64,000 bases of DNA from Knoxdaviesia capensis (lineage: Eukaryota > Ascomycota > Sordariomycetes > Microascales > Gondwanamycetaceae): contig LNGK01000009.1 of assembly GCA_001510575.1 (NCBI GenBank), positions 1 through 64,000 of the forward strand, read 5' to 3'. Positions 34,736 to 47,284 of this stretch are shown in pieces. The notes beneath the pieces were generated by a model that was not told where the DNA came from, searched no databases, and worked only from the letters and a program-made list of their open reading frames with translations. Within the stretch, counting starts at the first letter, position 1; the number at the start of each line of letters is the position of its first letter. The translations under genes were made by a program, and so were the position numbers.

Positions 34736-37700
34736 ATGTCCTGGCGAGCGCGTTTGCCATGGCTCAACAACTCCGGCGACCGCTCTTCCAAGGACGCCGG
34801 AATCCATCCTCCTCCGGCGGCGGCGGCGGCGCCGGGCTCGCCGTCATCGAATAGCTCCAAGACCTCGCGCCATGTCTCGTCGTCGTTTCTGCCGTCCCAC
34901 CAACACCACCACTCGCCGTCGTCATCGGTGTCGTCGCTGCGCTCGTCTCGCCGCAAATCCAGCCTGACTGTCACCATTGCCACCAACTCGGCCGTGGTTG
35001 ACCGCTCGTCGTCGCACCCGGATCTCTTCCATCTTTCCCAGCAGCAGCAACCGCAGGCGCAACATCACCAACAACTGCCACCATCCTCTGAATCACTCCC
35101 AGCTACCACCACCAACTTTCCCGTCACCCACCCGGCCACCGCCTCTTCCACTTCCACCCACGTCCCTTCGAGCTCATCAGCCAACTCGTCGTCCCTTCCC
35201 AAGTCCCTCCTCTCCAACTTCCACCGGAAAAAAGCGTCTGTTGCTTCGCTGCCGTCGTCGCCTCTTTCAACCGCAACAGCTGCCTTTCCCGACCTTGGCC
35301 CCGATAGTGCTGGGGTGAATTCTTCGCATATATTGCACCCTGCCTCAAGGCCTCCACCACCACCAACCCGTGCGCCTCGCTCACACTTTCTGGATGTTGT
35401 TGACAAGCCTCTTTCGTCTCCCTCACTTCATGCACAGGCGGCTTCAACCGTGCCATCGGCGTTGAGTTTGGGCCAAACTTTGGACGAACAAGGTAAGCGA
35501 GAGTTGTGTTAATATGTTATTTTATTTTTTTTATCTCTGCCCTGCTTTGCGCCCGCACCCTCTCACTTTTCCCCATCTCCTCTTCACCTCTTCTTGGTTC
35601 TCACGCATTGTCCCTTGATTTGCCTGTTTCTTCTGCCCGTCTTAATGGCAAATTTCTATTTTTTTTTCACCTAACCCCAAGTCTCCCTTATTCCGGAGAT
35701 TCTGCCCGTCTTCCCCCCCATTGCCCATTGCACCTGCCTCTTTCTGGTTCCTGCCAATTTTGCAGTGTTCTGGTCTCCCTAGAACAATTCCAGAAGCAAA
35801 GAAGAACCAGCCTTGAATTTCCTTCGATGATTCTATCTTTCGCACTTCACCTCGTCTTTTCTGCTTCCTTTCCACCTTCACTTTTACCGTTTCCCCATTT
35901 GATCCTCTGCCGCCATAGTTGTCTGTGGCTGGGGCCTAGTGGAATGTACCCTGATTTTCTTTTTGCTACTGGCTTAATCCACTGATCTTATTCCGTTTTC
36001 CTCCACTCCAACCACCGTTACTTATTGCCTCCCCCCCACCGTGCCCCTATTTCTAACTGTTTTCCCTCGATTCCTGCGTGCCTGAAAAAAAGGCCACGGC
36101 TGCAGTCTAACCCAGTCAAGTCCTGGCAAATACGAGCCCGACGCTTTTCCGCCAGGAACCGTCCAATCTCAACTGCCAGGGAACTCCACTTCGAACACGG
36201 TTTCTATTCTTGGGTCGCCTCATGCCATAAATCATCCTGTCGTCACTGGCGAGAAAACTCTTCCCACCTCCTCCTCAGCTTTGGCTTCTCAATTGTCCAA
36301 GTCGTCTTTGGTCGGTCCGCCACAGTCTCCGGCTTCTGAATCCTCCGATCTTCAGCCGCAGCCACAATCTGTGCTTGTTGTTGCTCCAACCAGCGGCCTC
36401 CGCCGGACGCCCGGGGTGACTGCCGCCTCCACAATCGCGCCTCGCTCGCAGAACCGTCGGTTTGTATCTTCCCTCACCGCTGCTGTTGCTGCCGCTGCCG
36501 CCGGCACATCGACCAAGCCCACCGTCACCACCACCGCCGGCACTTCCGCCACCGCGTCAGCCGCCTCGGCTACAGCCTCTGTCTCCGTGGCACCCAAGTC
36601 CGGACCTTGCAACGGCTCCCACCCAACAAACCCTCCCAGCCCGACCACTCCTTCGTCGCCGACTTCCGTGAGCGAACAGCTCCAGCAGCGTCTGCAGAGC
36701 CTCCGAGAAGACCATCCCGCCGCTCCCTACCCGCAACCGCTCGTCCGCACCATTTCCGACAACGGTGGTGTGCCCATCCGCCATCCCGTGCCTGATCTGA
36801 ACCTTCGTTCTGGCTCGTGTTTGGGGAATATCGCGCAGCTTGAGGCCACAGCTGAGCGTCTGTCTATGACCAGTTCGATTGAACTGGCCATTCGGGATCT
36901 TCACTGTGAACTTAAGCGGAACGACAGCCGTCGCTCGTCGATTCTCAGCCGCCGCTCGTCTCAACGCAGCACAACCCACAACATCTCCAGCAGCCACCCA
37001 TCTGCTCTCGGCATTCCGACTCCGCTGTCTTCCTCGTACGAAGACGAGCTTGGAAAGATCAAGCTCCCGCCGGCGTTGTCGCGTCAACTCTCGACCTCCG
37101 GCTCCATCATCTCCGTAAACCACGCCGCCCGCCACCCCGGCGATTACGTCGTGTCTCCCAGCCATTCACTCAGCCGCCGTCTCCGCTCCTCCTCCAAGGC
37201 GACCCCTGCAACCAAGCCTGACTTCGATTCGGAGCCGACACCGCTGTCAAGATCCGGTCCTGGAAAGGGCTCGGTGCGGAGTATCAACCGCTCCCTCGCC
37301 GGCATCGTCGAGACCGACCACGACTCCCCGCGAAAGATGGCTTCCATGTCTGGTGCCGCCGGCGAACCGGCCTTGGCCCGCAAATCCTCCTCCTCACGAG
37401 GCTCAGACAGACTGCAGGACACCGCAGTCGCTGTTGTGCCCTCCATCCCGTCCCGATTCCTTCTCGACAACGAGTTTGATTCGCCTTCTCTCATGTCTTC
37501 CACCGATGCCTTCTACGCTATGATGAACTCGAGCGTGTCTGCTACTGTCAAACTGCCGACCGCCGAGTCTTTACCTACAAGTGTGTCTGCCTCTTCGTTC
37601 GGACCCAAGTCGACTGTGGTCCCGCCCTCATCTGCTGCCTGGCCGTCCACTCTTCAGGACGATGCTGCTTCGGCTGTTTCTGTCCCTGTTCCATTCGTTC

Positions 37701-40630
37701 CGGTAGCTCAGAAGCCCGCTGTGTCTTCTCCGCCTACATCTTTGGAAGAGACCACACCCAAGGCCCCGGCTGCTTTGCCCTATCTTCCCGTTGATGCCGC
37801 GGGCGCTTCTGCTGGCCCCCAGAACACACACCAGAGATACATTGTCCAGGAGAGCCAGCCTCCACCGCGACCCAATTCTGCAGACTCGACGCTGAGCCTC
37901 AACCAGGTCCAGAATGCTTTTGGAGACTTTGACGGTGTCCATTGCGATCCAGACGCTCCTATGTACGAGCAACAGGACGATGGCTTTGATCAATCCCCCG
38001 CTCACATGCCCCCGGCCCCTCCGCCTCAGATGGCCGATGATCGTATCCGCTCTCCGGAAGTGCGCTTTGCCGAAGATGTCGATTTTGAGCGCAACGCCGA
38101 ACCGTTCGACCCGGACATGAGCATGTCGCCGCCCATCACCACCCCGATGAGCCCGAGTGCCATGGGCATCTCCATTGAGCACATTCCTTCTCCGCCGGTG
38201 ATTTCTCCTCACTACCGCCCTATGCCTCGTCGGCAAACCTACGTCGACCCGGAGTCTGGCAAGACTATGAACTACTACCCGGCCCCGGTTCCCGTGATGC
38301 TTAACCTGCCCCAGCGACTCTCGAAGAAACCCAAGGTTCCGCCCGCAATCCGCGCGTCTCGGGCTCTCAGCTCGATGCCGCCATCTGCAACCAACGTCCG
38401 GGAATCCGTCATATTCCCCGGCGCCGAGACCAAGCCTAAGCGGAAGCCCACCGACTCGTGGCTTCCAGACCCTCTCCACGGCATCTCCGAGACGGAGTTC
38501 TCGTCCGAATTTCTCGGAGGCGCCAACCAGTCTCGCGAGAACCAGCCTGGACTGGGCCCCGTTGACGAGATGCATGCGGTTCCCAACATTGAAGTCAACA
38601 ACTTGCCTCCTGTGGATAATGACGGCTTTGCACCGGGCCAGGATGCCCGGCGATCCCGCATGCCTGCCAATGCCCACTCCCAGCTCCGCGCGAGCGCCTT
38701 CTTCGACCTTGGCCCGCAGATTCCCGACCTCAAGCCCATCGAGGGGTCCGCCACCGATACTCTTGACGCCTTCTTGAACTCAACTGCGAATGCCCCGGTC
38801 GGCGCCTTTACCGACCACGCGTTTGCCGGAAAGCTGGGAGCTGAGGTGTACGGACCGGAGAAGAAGAAGAAGGGCAAGAAGAACAAGCACAACTCGACCA
38901 TGCGAACCAGCAAGGTTCCCGAGCTGTCGAAGAAGCGCAGCACTCTTACCGTTGATGAAGCTGCTGCCAGCGGTAGTAGCCACCCCGGGAGCATTCATAG
39001 CGGCGTGCGGGATTCGGCTTATCCGCCGGACTCCACGTCCTCCCTGGGCGGCAGCCAAGATGTCGGCCAGCCCCGCAAGCCACGTGGTGATGGTGACCGC
39101 AGCGACGGCGACGATGATGACGAGCGGGAGACCTCCGATGACGAGGAAGACGACGACCCTGATGAGATGGACGAGGAAGACATGTACCAGGGCGCCCCTA
39201 CCACATTGCTTGCCGAGCTGCAGCTGCGCAAGCAGCACCAAAAGCTCCGCACCAAGCACATCAACCGTGTATATCCGAACGGCATGCATGCCACCCTGCT
39301 GGAGCTTGATGCTGTTGCCGAGAAGGAGCGTCTTAACCGCAAGGGCCGCAGGGTCAATCTTGCCTGGGAGGATCCGGCGGCCGAGGGCATCCGCGAGGAG
39401 TCGAGCGATGAAGATGTCCCGCTCGGAGTGCTGTACTCGGCCCAGGCCAACGGCACCAACGACCTCAACGCAGCTGCTGCCGAACTCAACCGGCCTCTTG
39501 GCCTGATGGAGCGTCGCGAGCTGGAAGAGAACGAGCCGTTGAGCCAGCGCCGCGCCCGGCTCCAGGGCCACGAGCCCGTGCCGGTCATGCAGGCCCACCG
39601 CCGGCTCAACTCGACGACCCGCCTGACACGGCTGTACGCCAACCCCCCGGTGGTTATTGCCACCGACGAAGAAGACGGCGAGGAGGAAGGCGAGACGCTC
39701 GCTCAGCGCAAGCAGCGGCTCAAGGATGACATGAGCCGGGTGCTCCCGCGCGCCGAGCTTGTCAGCATGGCCTTCTCTACCGAGATGTCGTACGAACTCG
39801 GTGCCCCGGATGCCGGCAAGGACGCCGAGGACAACAAGAAAGACGCCGCCTCTGCCGACCCGGCCGCCACCGCTGATGCCGCCGAGCCGGAGGAGCAAGA
39901 AGAGACCCTTGGCCAGCGCCGCCGCAGACTGCAGGCCGAGGGCCTTGCCGACGGCGGTGGAATGCCGGGAGCTGGCGCCGCGGCGCACCGCGTGTCCTCG
40001 CAGCCTCTGGGCCTATCGGGCCTCCTCGCGGCCCACCCGGCCGGCAACCGCGCCAGCATGATGTCGGTGCAGAAGGCGCACGAACTCACGGCGTACGAGC
40101 AGCACCAGGACCAGCGCATGCGGACGATGCGGGTGCAGATGCCGACCGGGCCCTCGCAGGTGCACGCCGGCGGGTTCAAGGGCGGCATGTACAACGACGG
40201 CACCGGCGGCGTGCTCGGCGCGGGGGCTTCGGCCATGGGCATCGACGCGTACCGCAACAGCGTGGCGCTCAGTGGATACGGGGGCGCCATGATGGGCGGG
40301 CCAATGGGCTATGCGGCTGGAGCTCGCGTGCCGTCGGCGATGTATGGCAACCCGGCGCTGGGGATGGGAGGAGTGGGCCCGATGACGGCCATGGGCAGGA
40401 GTGGCATGGGGCGCGGGGGCATGGGCATGGCCAACGTGGGGATGATGGGCGGTGGTCTGCCAGTTGGCGGCACAGGCATGGCGATGGCCACCAACCCTAA
40501 CGCGATGCATATGGGTGGAGGAATGGCCAGGCCCATGCCCATGGCCGCAACGTCGATGCCAATGGCCGCCAACGGCGCCAACCTGCCACAGGCCGACATG
40601 GTGGAGAGATGGCGACAGGGGATTATGTGA
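34736..40630 (+). CDS. Large intrinsically disordered protein of unknown function
   Basis: I do not recognise the family. Exon 1 is 34,736-35,492 (donor GTAAGC). The acceptor of the long intron is uncertain: AG sites before 36,156, 36,180 and 36,279 all keep the frame, and an in-frame TGA at 36,083 bars anything earlier; the product has 1,702-1,743 residues. The first half is Ser/Pro/Ala-rich with basic RRSSxxSRRSS patches (about 36,930-36,970), typical phosphorylation targets. In the last third lie a Lys-rich EKKKKGKKNKH (38,856-38,895), an acidic Asp/Glu run (39,085-39,185), a helical block (LLAELQLRKQHQKLRTKHIN), and three copies of an ETLxQRRxRLQ-like motif (about 39,530, 39,690 and 39,900). 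The tail (40,180-40,560) is Met/Gly-rich. Codon use throughout is coding-like and no membrane segment is seen. It may be a scaffold or RNA-associated protein; that is a guess from composition. Confidence 0.82.
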
Positions 40631-41607
40631 GCGACGGCGGCCACCGAAGATAAGGGCGTGGTTTGAAGCTTTATCTCGCGGCTCGTGACGATCTCTGGCC
40701 CCTTATCCTATCTGTCCGCGATTTCGGCTTTCTGGCTGCGTATGTGTGGCTGTGGACTTCTATTCATACCTAATCAAATGTCCTTCCTATTACGATCATA
40801 TCAATCAAACCCATGCTATTCGATAACTCTCGTTATTTCGGTGTCCAATATCGTCGTCTCTTGCTTCCTTGCCTCCTATGTGCCCGTCTGCCTCTCTCGA
40901 TTCCTCCCTGCTCCCCTCTCCTCTGCCGCTGCAGTGTCTCCGTCGTCCCCCACACCCCCCTAAAGATCCCACCTAAGCGTCAGCCTTCTGTGCATCACCG
41001 ACGTTACCCAAGCCAACATCATCCAGGGCGGCACATATACTACCTGGTCAATTAATGCGGAACGGCTGCTTGAGACATCTGCGCGGTACGATAGATTGCA
41101 CCATGCTGTCCCTATACCGGGTTCCACTTGGCCACCTGTTTCGCAGTCCAGTTCTCTCTTATTCCTGTCTAGCTCGCTTTGGACCAATGCAACTCTGATC
41201 GCTCCTCTCTTGTTCCCCCCAAACATGGAAATGACCGTCGACCTGGGTAACAGCCCAGGTGGGGAGCCACGTCCGGGCCAATGCCAACAAGACACCTTGA
41301 GTGAGCTTTGGTCTCATTTCCCTAGCAGACGGCCCAGCGTGCCCCGATTGTGGAGGGCTGGCCTCTGGGTGTGCTGGACGGCATTGCTTTTCTTTTCTTT
41401 TTGGGTTCCCAGTCTGCACGAGAGCCGGAAGATTGGTGTGTCATGCGCCAGCTTTCGTGCACAAGCATGCTGTGTACGTGCTGCCTGCGTGTGCTGGGTG
41501 ACCACCTGTTGCCCACTGGAGATCATTTCTGCGCTCTGTGGCACTGCCAACCTGCACAACGCTTGTCTAGGACAATCATATTTTCTGGTGTAATCCGGGC
41601 TTTGGGA

Positions 41608-41635
41608 CACACACGCACACAAACACGCACACACT
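41608..41635. repeat. Imperfect CA-rich microsatellite
   Basis: ACACACACGCACACAAACACGCACAC-type run, interrupted by G and A, in a gene-free region. Confidence 0.85.
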
Positions 41636-44600
41636 GCTATGTTGTTTGGTGACCCTCGGTATTACTGCGGCTGCGGCTGATACTTCTTATTTTTTGGGGG
41701 GTCAACGGGGGGGTTGTCTGTCTCTTTGCTACTGGCTCCTTCACCATTCCCTCCTTCTAGTACTCCGCTGGCTAGAGCTGTGCTTGTTCCATAGAGGCAA
41801 ACTCTATCAGGCCAATATTACGGAGGGGGCGTGGATTAGCGAGCTTGGTGGCTGTTTTCGTTTGCTACACTTCCCGCCTAGGATTTCTGGATGTGTGTGT
41901 AATGCTGCAGCACAACACACCGTACATATTATCTTCTGCTATCTTTTTCTTTTCTCTTCACTGTTAGGTTGTGGTCGTTTCTGGTGTCACTGTCATGTGC
42001 ACCAGAGTGCAAGCACATACACTACTTGGTGCTTGTGGGGGCTCGTTTTTTTTTTTTTTTTCCTTATTTAAGGGTTTATGAAAGCTTGGGGTGTTTTGTT
42101 CTCTTTCTGGCGAACGATAGAATTGTAATGGCACATACATAGATGGTGCAGAGAGAAGGAGAGAAATTGCATCAGCAATGATAAATAGATTTGGGGAAAA
42201 CCCCGTATTTTCTTCTGTAATTGAACCTTCTATACGAGAAACACAAACCAGTCTTTTTTCGTGTAAAACAAAAACGAGCTCCTGTTGAAATTAGGGTTGG
42301 GTTCCTTAACTTTCACAAGCAAAAGAAACGAGTGGCGGCAAAGAATCTCTCATCGCATTGACACTGGCAATGATTTCACATTCCCAAGCCTTATCAACTG
42401 ATGTTATTATTCAAACAAAGATCAGGGGGCAAAGCTTCTAGCTCTCCCGTCGTAACAGAAAGCACAAATCCCTTATCTATACTGCCGCTGCATGTCTGCA
42501 TGTTTTACTGGGATCGGCGAGACCGGGGGGGGGAGAGACTGGATGGCACTGAGTGTACGGTTCAGAGGAAGAGCCAATGGACCAGTCTCCAAGAGCATGG
42601 GCGCCAAGACCAAGAACAGAACGCTTACCAAAGTGCCGTAGAGAGCAAACACACCAAGTCGGCAAAGAAGGCGAGAAGTGAGAAGTCTGGGATGAGATAT
42701 CAGAGTGTGTGTGTGCCGATGTAACCATATGGGCAGAGTCCACTTTTTGGAACAACACCACCAAGCCCTGGAAGGATTCTGGGCCCTTTTGTCATGTACA
42801 CGCCGCGGACCCGCTTTCTCGCCGGGGTGGAGGAGCCAACTTGGATATTCAGTCCGTCCATCAGATATGGATGTGGAAGTACGAGTAAGCTTCACGTCCA
42901 GCTACTCTTTCTGGCTCGTACCCTCACGTATCCTCCGCAGACAGACTTCTTGCCGATCCTGGCATGCCCCAGGTTACATTTTGGGCGGCGAGCTCCGAGA
43001 TGGAGACCCAGTTCTGGGCCCTCTTTTTAGTAGTGACTTCGATAGATAGCGGATGATTACATGGCTCGTCGGTGTGAGGATTGGGGAGGTTCATGGTATC
43101 AGGCTGGTACAGTAGCCATGAAGCCGATTTGGCCCTATAGTTGCATCGTGGCGTTTAGTATCTTGGGGAATCCATTTCTCCCGTGTCGTCTTGTGGCACA
43201 TACAGCACAGAGCCATGAGTCTCAAAGACCATATCTGTGAAAAGAAGGTATCTAGAGTACTACGCTTTACGTGGAAGTTGGTCTTAGGCACGACATGGAG
43301 AGGACAAGATACGCTCGGATTCATAACCTCCCCGAGATTCGGTTGCCTGTCTCTGAACTAACCCTCCATGACAACATGTGCTTAAATCAGGACATGGAAC
43401 ACCCCGATGATAGGATGTCGGTTGTGACAGGGTTTCTGGCCCTCGGACTCTAATGTTCTAGTCCATTGATGATTACGATTACTGCGCGCATCAAGGATGG
43501 GGGCCATGAATCTCACTTATGCTGACTATCGTGGACAGCCAAGCAAGTTTTCGACAATTTTCTTTTCTATTTCTTTTGCTGTGTGATATCCCCCACGAAC
43601 CCGGGTTGTGCGCCGGCGGCGCGTATTCCATGCCTAGCGGTGTCAGGTCGAATTCGATGATCTCTATCTATCAAGCTAAAACAGAACCTGGAATGTCTAG
43701 AGGCCATGATCGGGATCCTCGTTGGACTTGATCCTCTTATCTTTCCCGGACTAAGAATCAGACCGGGCGCAAGCAAGTGCAAAATGAATTACATGCTGTC
43801 ACGATATGCACTTAGCGGGGATGGTCGTCAAAACAAGAAATCTGGCACTGGATCAATAACGGAAGGAGTCACCGAGAAGGGACGAGATAGAAGCCGACCA
43901 GAACAACGGGAGAAGTTTGATATTTCGTTGAGGGAAGGAGCGAGACGTCCCGAACCGCTCTCATGACCATCGCTCCTTCCCCAGCAGTTTTGATACTGAA
44001 AACACAAATATAGTTGTGCATATTCTGTTTTATTCAAACTTTGGGGCCGTTGGAGTTCTGGAAAATTCTCAAGTGATATCAATGGGAAGCAGGCATGCCA
44101 CAGAGTTCACATAAATCATATTGCGACGAAAGAAGGAAGCACATGTCTGCGAAAAGAAAGGAGCATAAATTGCCAGCATACAGATCAAGCTTGGCATCCA
44201 ACAAGCAAGGTTAACTGGCTTTATTGGCATGGCATGTAAAGTAAAAAGGGACTAAAACCCGCCTAGACCATGCCGGAAAACGCTAATCATGAGTGGGGTT
44301 TCATGATAGCACTGAGCACTAGACTGAATATTGACAAAGTCGGAGATTCAAAAGAACCTTTCCACTATCTATCTCGCCGTCTAGTGAGATCTACGAGGAG
44401 TAAACGATCAGGAGCTGTTCTGTTCTGGTTAGCATGGTATGCACGTGATGGCCGTCAGACTTCTGATGGCGACATGATTTGTGAGGCTCGGATATAAAAT
44501 GACAATGGTTGGCTATGGGAGCAAAGTGCGCGCTAGACACGGTTACCCCCATAAGATATGAGATCTGACTATACTATCGTACAATTGTTGCGAGTTGTTC

Positions 44601-47249
44601 CAGTCAGTATAGAAGCCTGCTTGCCTGGCAGAATCAAGCCGCGAAGGTCGATATTGTATGCACAGATGTCTAGTATGTGGCGGCTACTTATAGGGCGATC
44701 AACAGGGTATGCATGGGAGGTGTTCTTCCTAAGAAGAAGAAAGCACATCCCTATGCACAGGACCCTTTATCACATAAGAGATACAACCCTTGCTTCTCAT
44801 AATCCTCAAAGGAATATTTCGCTCCACCCGTCTCCGCTCGCCATCTCCGTGAGCGACTCCCACCCGGGAGATGGTGTGGATCCTCCAAAAAGTCGAGGCG
44901 CAGTGGATCTCGTTCTGTGCCGCTGTGGTCTTTGATACACACCTTGGAGCAGAACCCCACCGCTATCGTGGAACTTCTAAGCCTGTTGGTCCTGAAATCA
45001 ACTGGCCATCACCGATGTACGGGGGGAGTGTTCCACTATATCAGGCTTTTGTTAACGTAGGGAGGTATCCGTAAGTCAGCTGAGAAACTTTTATTTTATT
45101 TTACTTTTCTTTATTTTTTTTCCCTCCAGCAAAGGAGGGAGAAATGCAAGTGGATGTCATGTCGCGTGCTCACGCAAAAGACAGAGCTTAAAGTTCCTCA
45201 CAGATAGTATACGCCTCCTTGTTATCAGCCAACCTGACATTACTTTGCGTGAAATTACCAGCTACAAGTAAACATACTGCGCAATGATTCGACTACAAGT
45301 TACAATGGTCTATTCTGTGCCTGAAAGCCTTATTTCTCCCCAGATATCTCCTCTAGACACACACCCCGACATCCTGCTTTCGGCCATAGTGAGTTATCTG
45401 TCAGCATGGTAGAAGGAAAAAGAGGTCCAAAAGAAGGGCCTGGGACTGCACCCGGACAAGAGTTCACCAGGCCCAGGACGCACACGTGCCCAGCTCCCCA
45501 ATTAGGGCGACCTGGAGTGACTTGCACGCGGGGATATAGAGTTCCCGGAATCTAGGAGCCAGGAGAGAGATGCGGAGAAAGGTGAGAGAATAGATACGCG
45601 CGCCAGCGCGGGGAACCGGACGCCGGCGACGCGCTACTTGCAACTCGGAGACGGAGACGGCGGGACACAAGCCGGATTTCGCTCACCATAGAAGATGTGC
45701 TCGGCAGGTGGTGATGGCCACGGAAGGTCGTCGAAAGATGGAACCTGGCGGTGACATCACAAGACTAGCGGGAAGCATGTGAGCCGGCGAGCCGGCTTTG
45801 CTGGAGCTGTCAGAACCCGAGTTCAGTTGGTGTGATCCTTCGGTCGGTTATCAGTGTTCCTGGGCATCCTAAGACCTCCAAAAATACAGATACAAGCCCC
45901 CCCGGAGTTTTACTACGAAACCGTCGGTTGCCGAGACTGGAGACAGGATATACAACAGAACTGACAGGAACTTGACTTGTTCCTAGGTGTCACATGGACG
46001 GGAATGGCCAGCAAGAGTAAGGCACCTGGTGCAGTCACCGAGTAGAATGCGGCGCAAATATGTCACAACAAGGCCGAAGTTCGACAAGACAACGTATCGG
46101 CCCCAAAAATAGGCCTAGACGGCCGTTTTGACATGTTCCTGGAGTCGTAATATGAAACTCTGGAGGCGATGGTGGTGGCCACAGGCGAACACCTCTTATC
46201 CATCTGAATGTCTTGAGTTTCTCGCCAATGAAAGGAGTAACCTGGAGGGAGAGACAGGAGAAATACACAAGCCCGGAAAAGCTTCCCACTGGGACTCATA
46301 ATCTGTGCGATCTACGGGCACTTTGGAGTGGTGTGGCCACACCTAGATCCAACTTCCTTCTTGGATGGCCGTTTGCCTCTTCTGTGCGGTTTTGATATAT
46401 CGATCATCAACTATTAATTTGTGGTTATTTTCGGTCGAGGTTTTTGGGCATCTTCAGCTGGCCGGGGGGGTTTTCCACCGTTCATTGGGCGGACCAACGA
46501 AGTCGCCCCGGCGGATTGAAATAGACTGGACGCTGGCGGCGGGGAGTTTTGCCACATCTGCTGGTCTTCGGCCCATTACAGGAAAGAGAACGGAGCAACG
46601 CGATAACCCAAAGAGATGCTATGATGCCTTGACCGACCAGTAGCAGAGAAGACAACCAGGCTGTCAGACACTATATCCTTTCTCATAGACAAACCCGAGG
46701 CTTGGACACTCGGCCGGGCCGTCCACGGGCCATTTGCTGAATCCAGCCCGCCTCAGCTTATAGTGCTGTCCAGGGGGAGCCATGATGCGTTTGCCCTGGA
46801 GAAGGGAACTTACTGAGTTAGGGAGCCAATGTATGGTACAGAAATATAGTGCCGGAGCCCTGCAGCTATTTGGAAGGCAGTCCCACGCCAACAACCGCTG
46901 ATAATGAATCGTGAGTACCGCCCTCGACACGCGGGATGTCCGAAGAGACACGAAAAAGACAATATAGCAGATGTGGGCCAATAGAGAGTGGTTGATATGG
47001 GGCAAGAAAAAGACCAAAAGAAGCAGAGGAATCCTGCAGAGAAGCATGCGACAATAGCCAAGAGGGAGAGCCCGGGTGGCTGTGTGAGTGGGTTTTTGTT
47101 CCCAGAAGCAATATAATACGGAAGCATTGCAGATCTGACACGGCAGCAGAACAAGAACAGACACACACGGATAGAGAGACATGAGGAAGCGAGGGTGGTG
47201 GAAGAGCCGGTTTGTCTGTGCTGTGTGGCGGATCTGTGGCTCAGCGGCA

Positions 47250-47284
47250 CACAACACACACAGACACACACACACACACACACC
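47250..47284. repeat. CA microsatellite
   Basis: A run of CA units, interrupted once by a G (CACACAGACACACAC...), followed by CACCCAC, in a gene-free region. Confidence 0.9.

Noticed and set aside
37628..39988. Long minus-strand frames (349 and 402 codons) opposite the large disordered protein gene
   Set aside because: They are complements of biased codons. Composition is Arg/Gly-rich without recognisable structure, and the plus strand continues uninterrupted.
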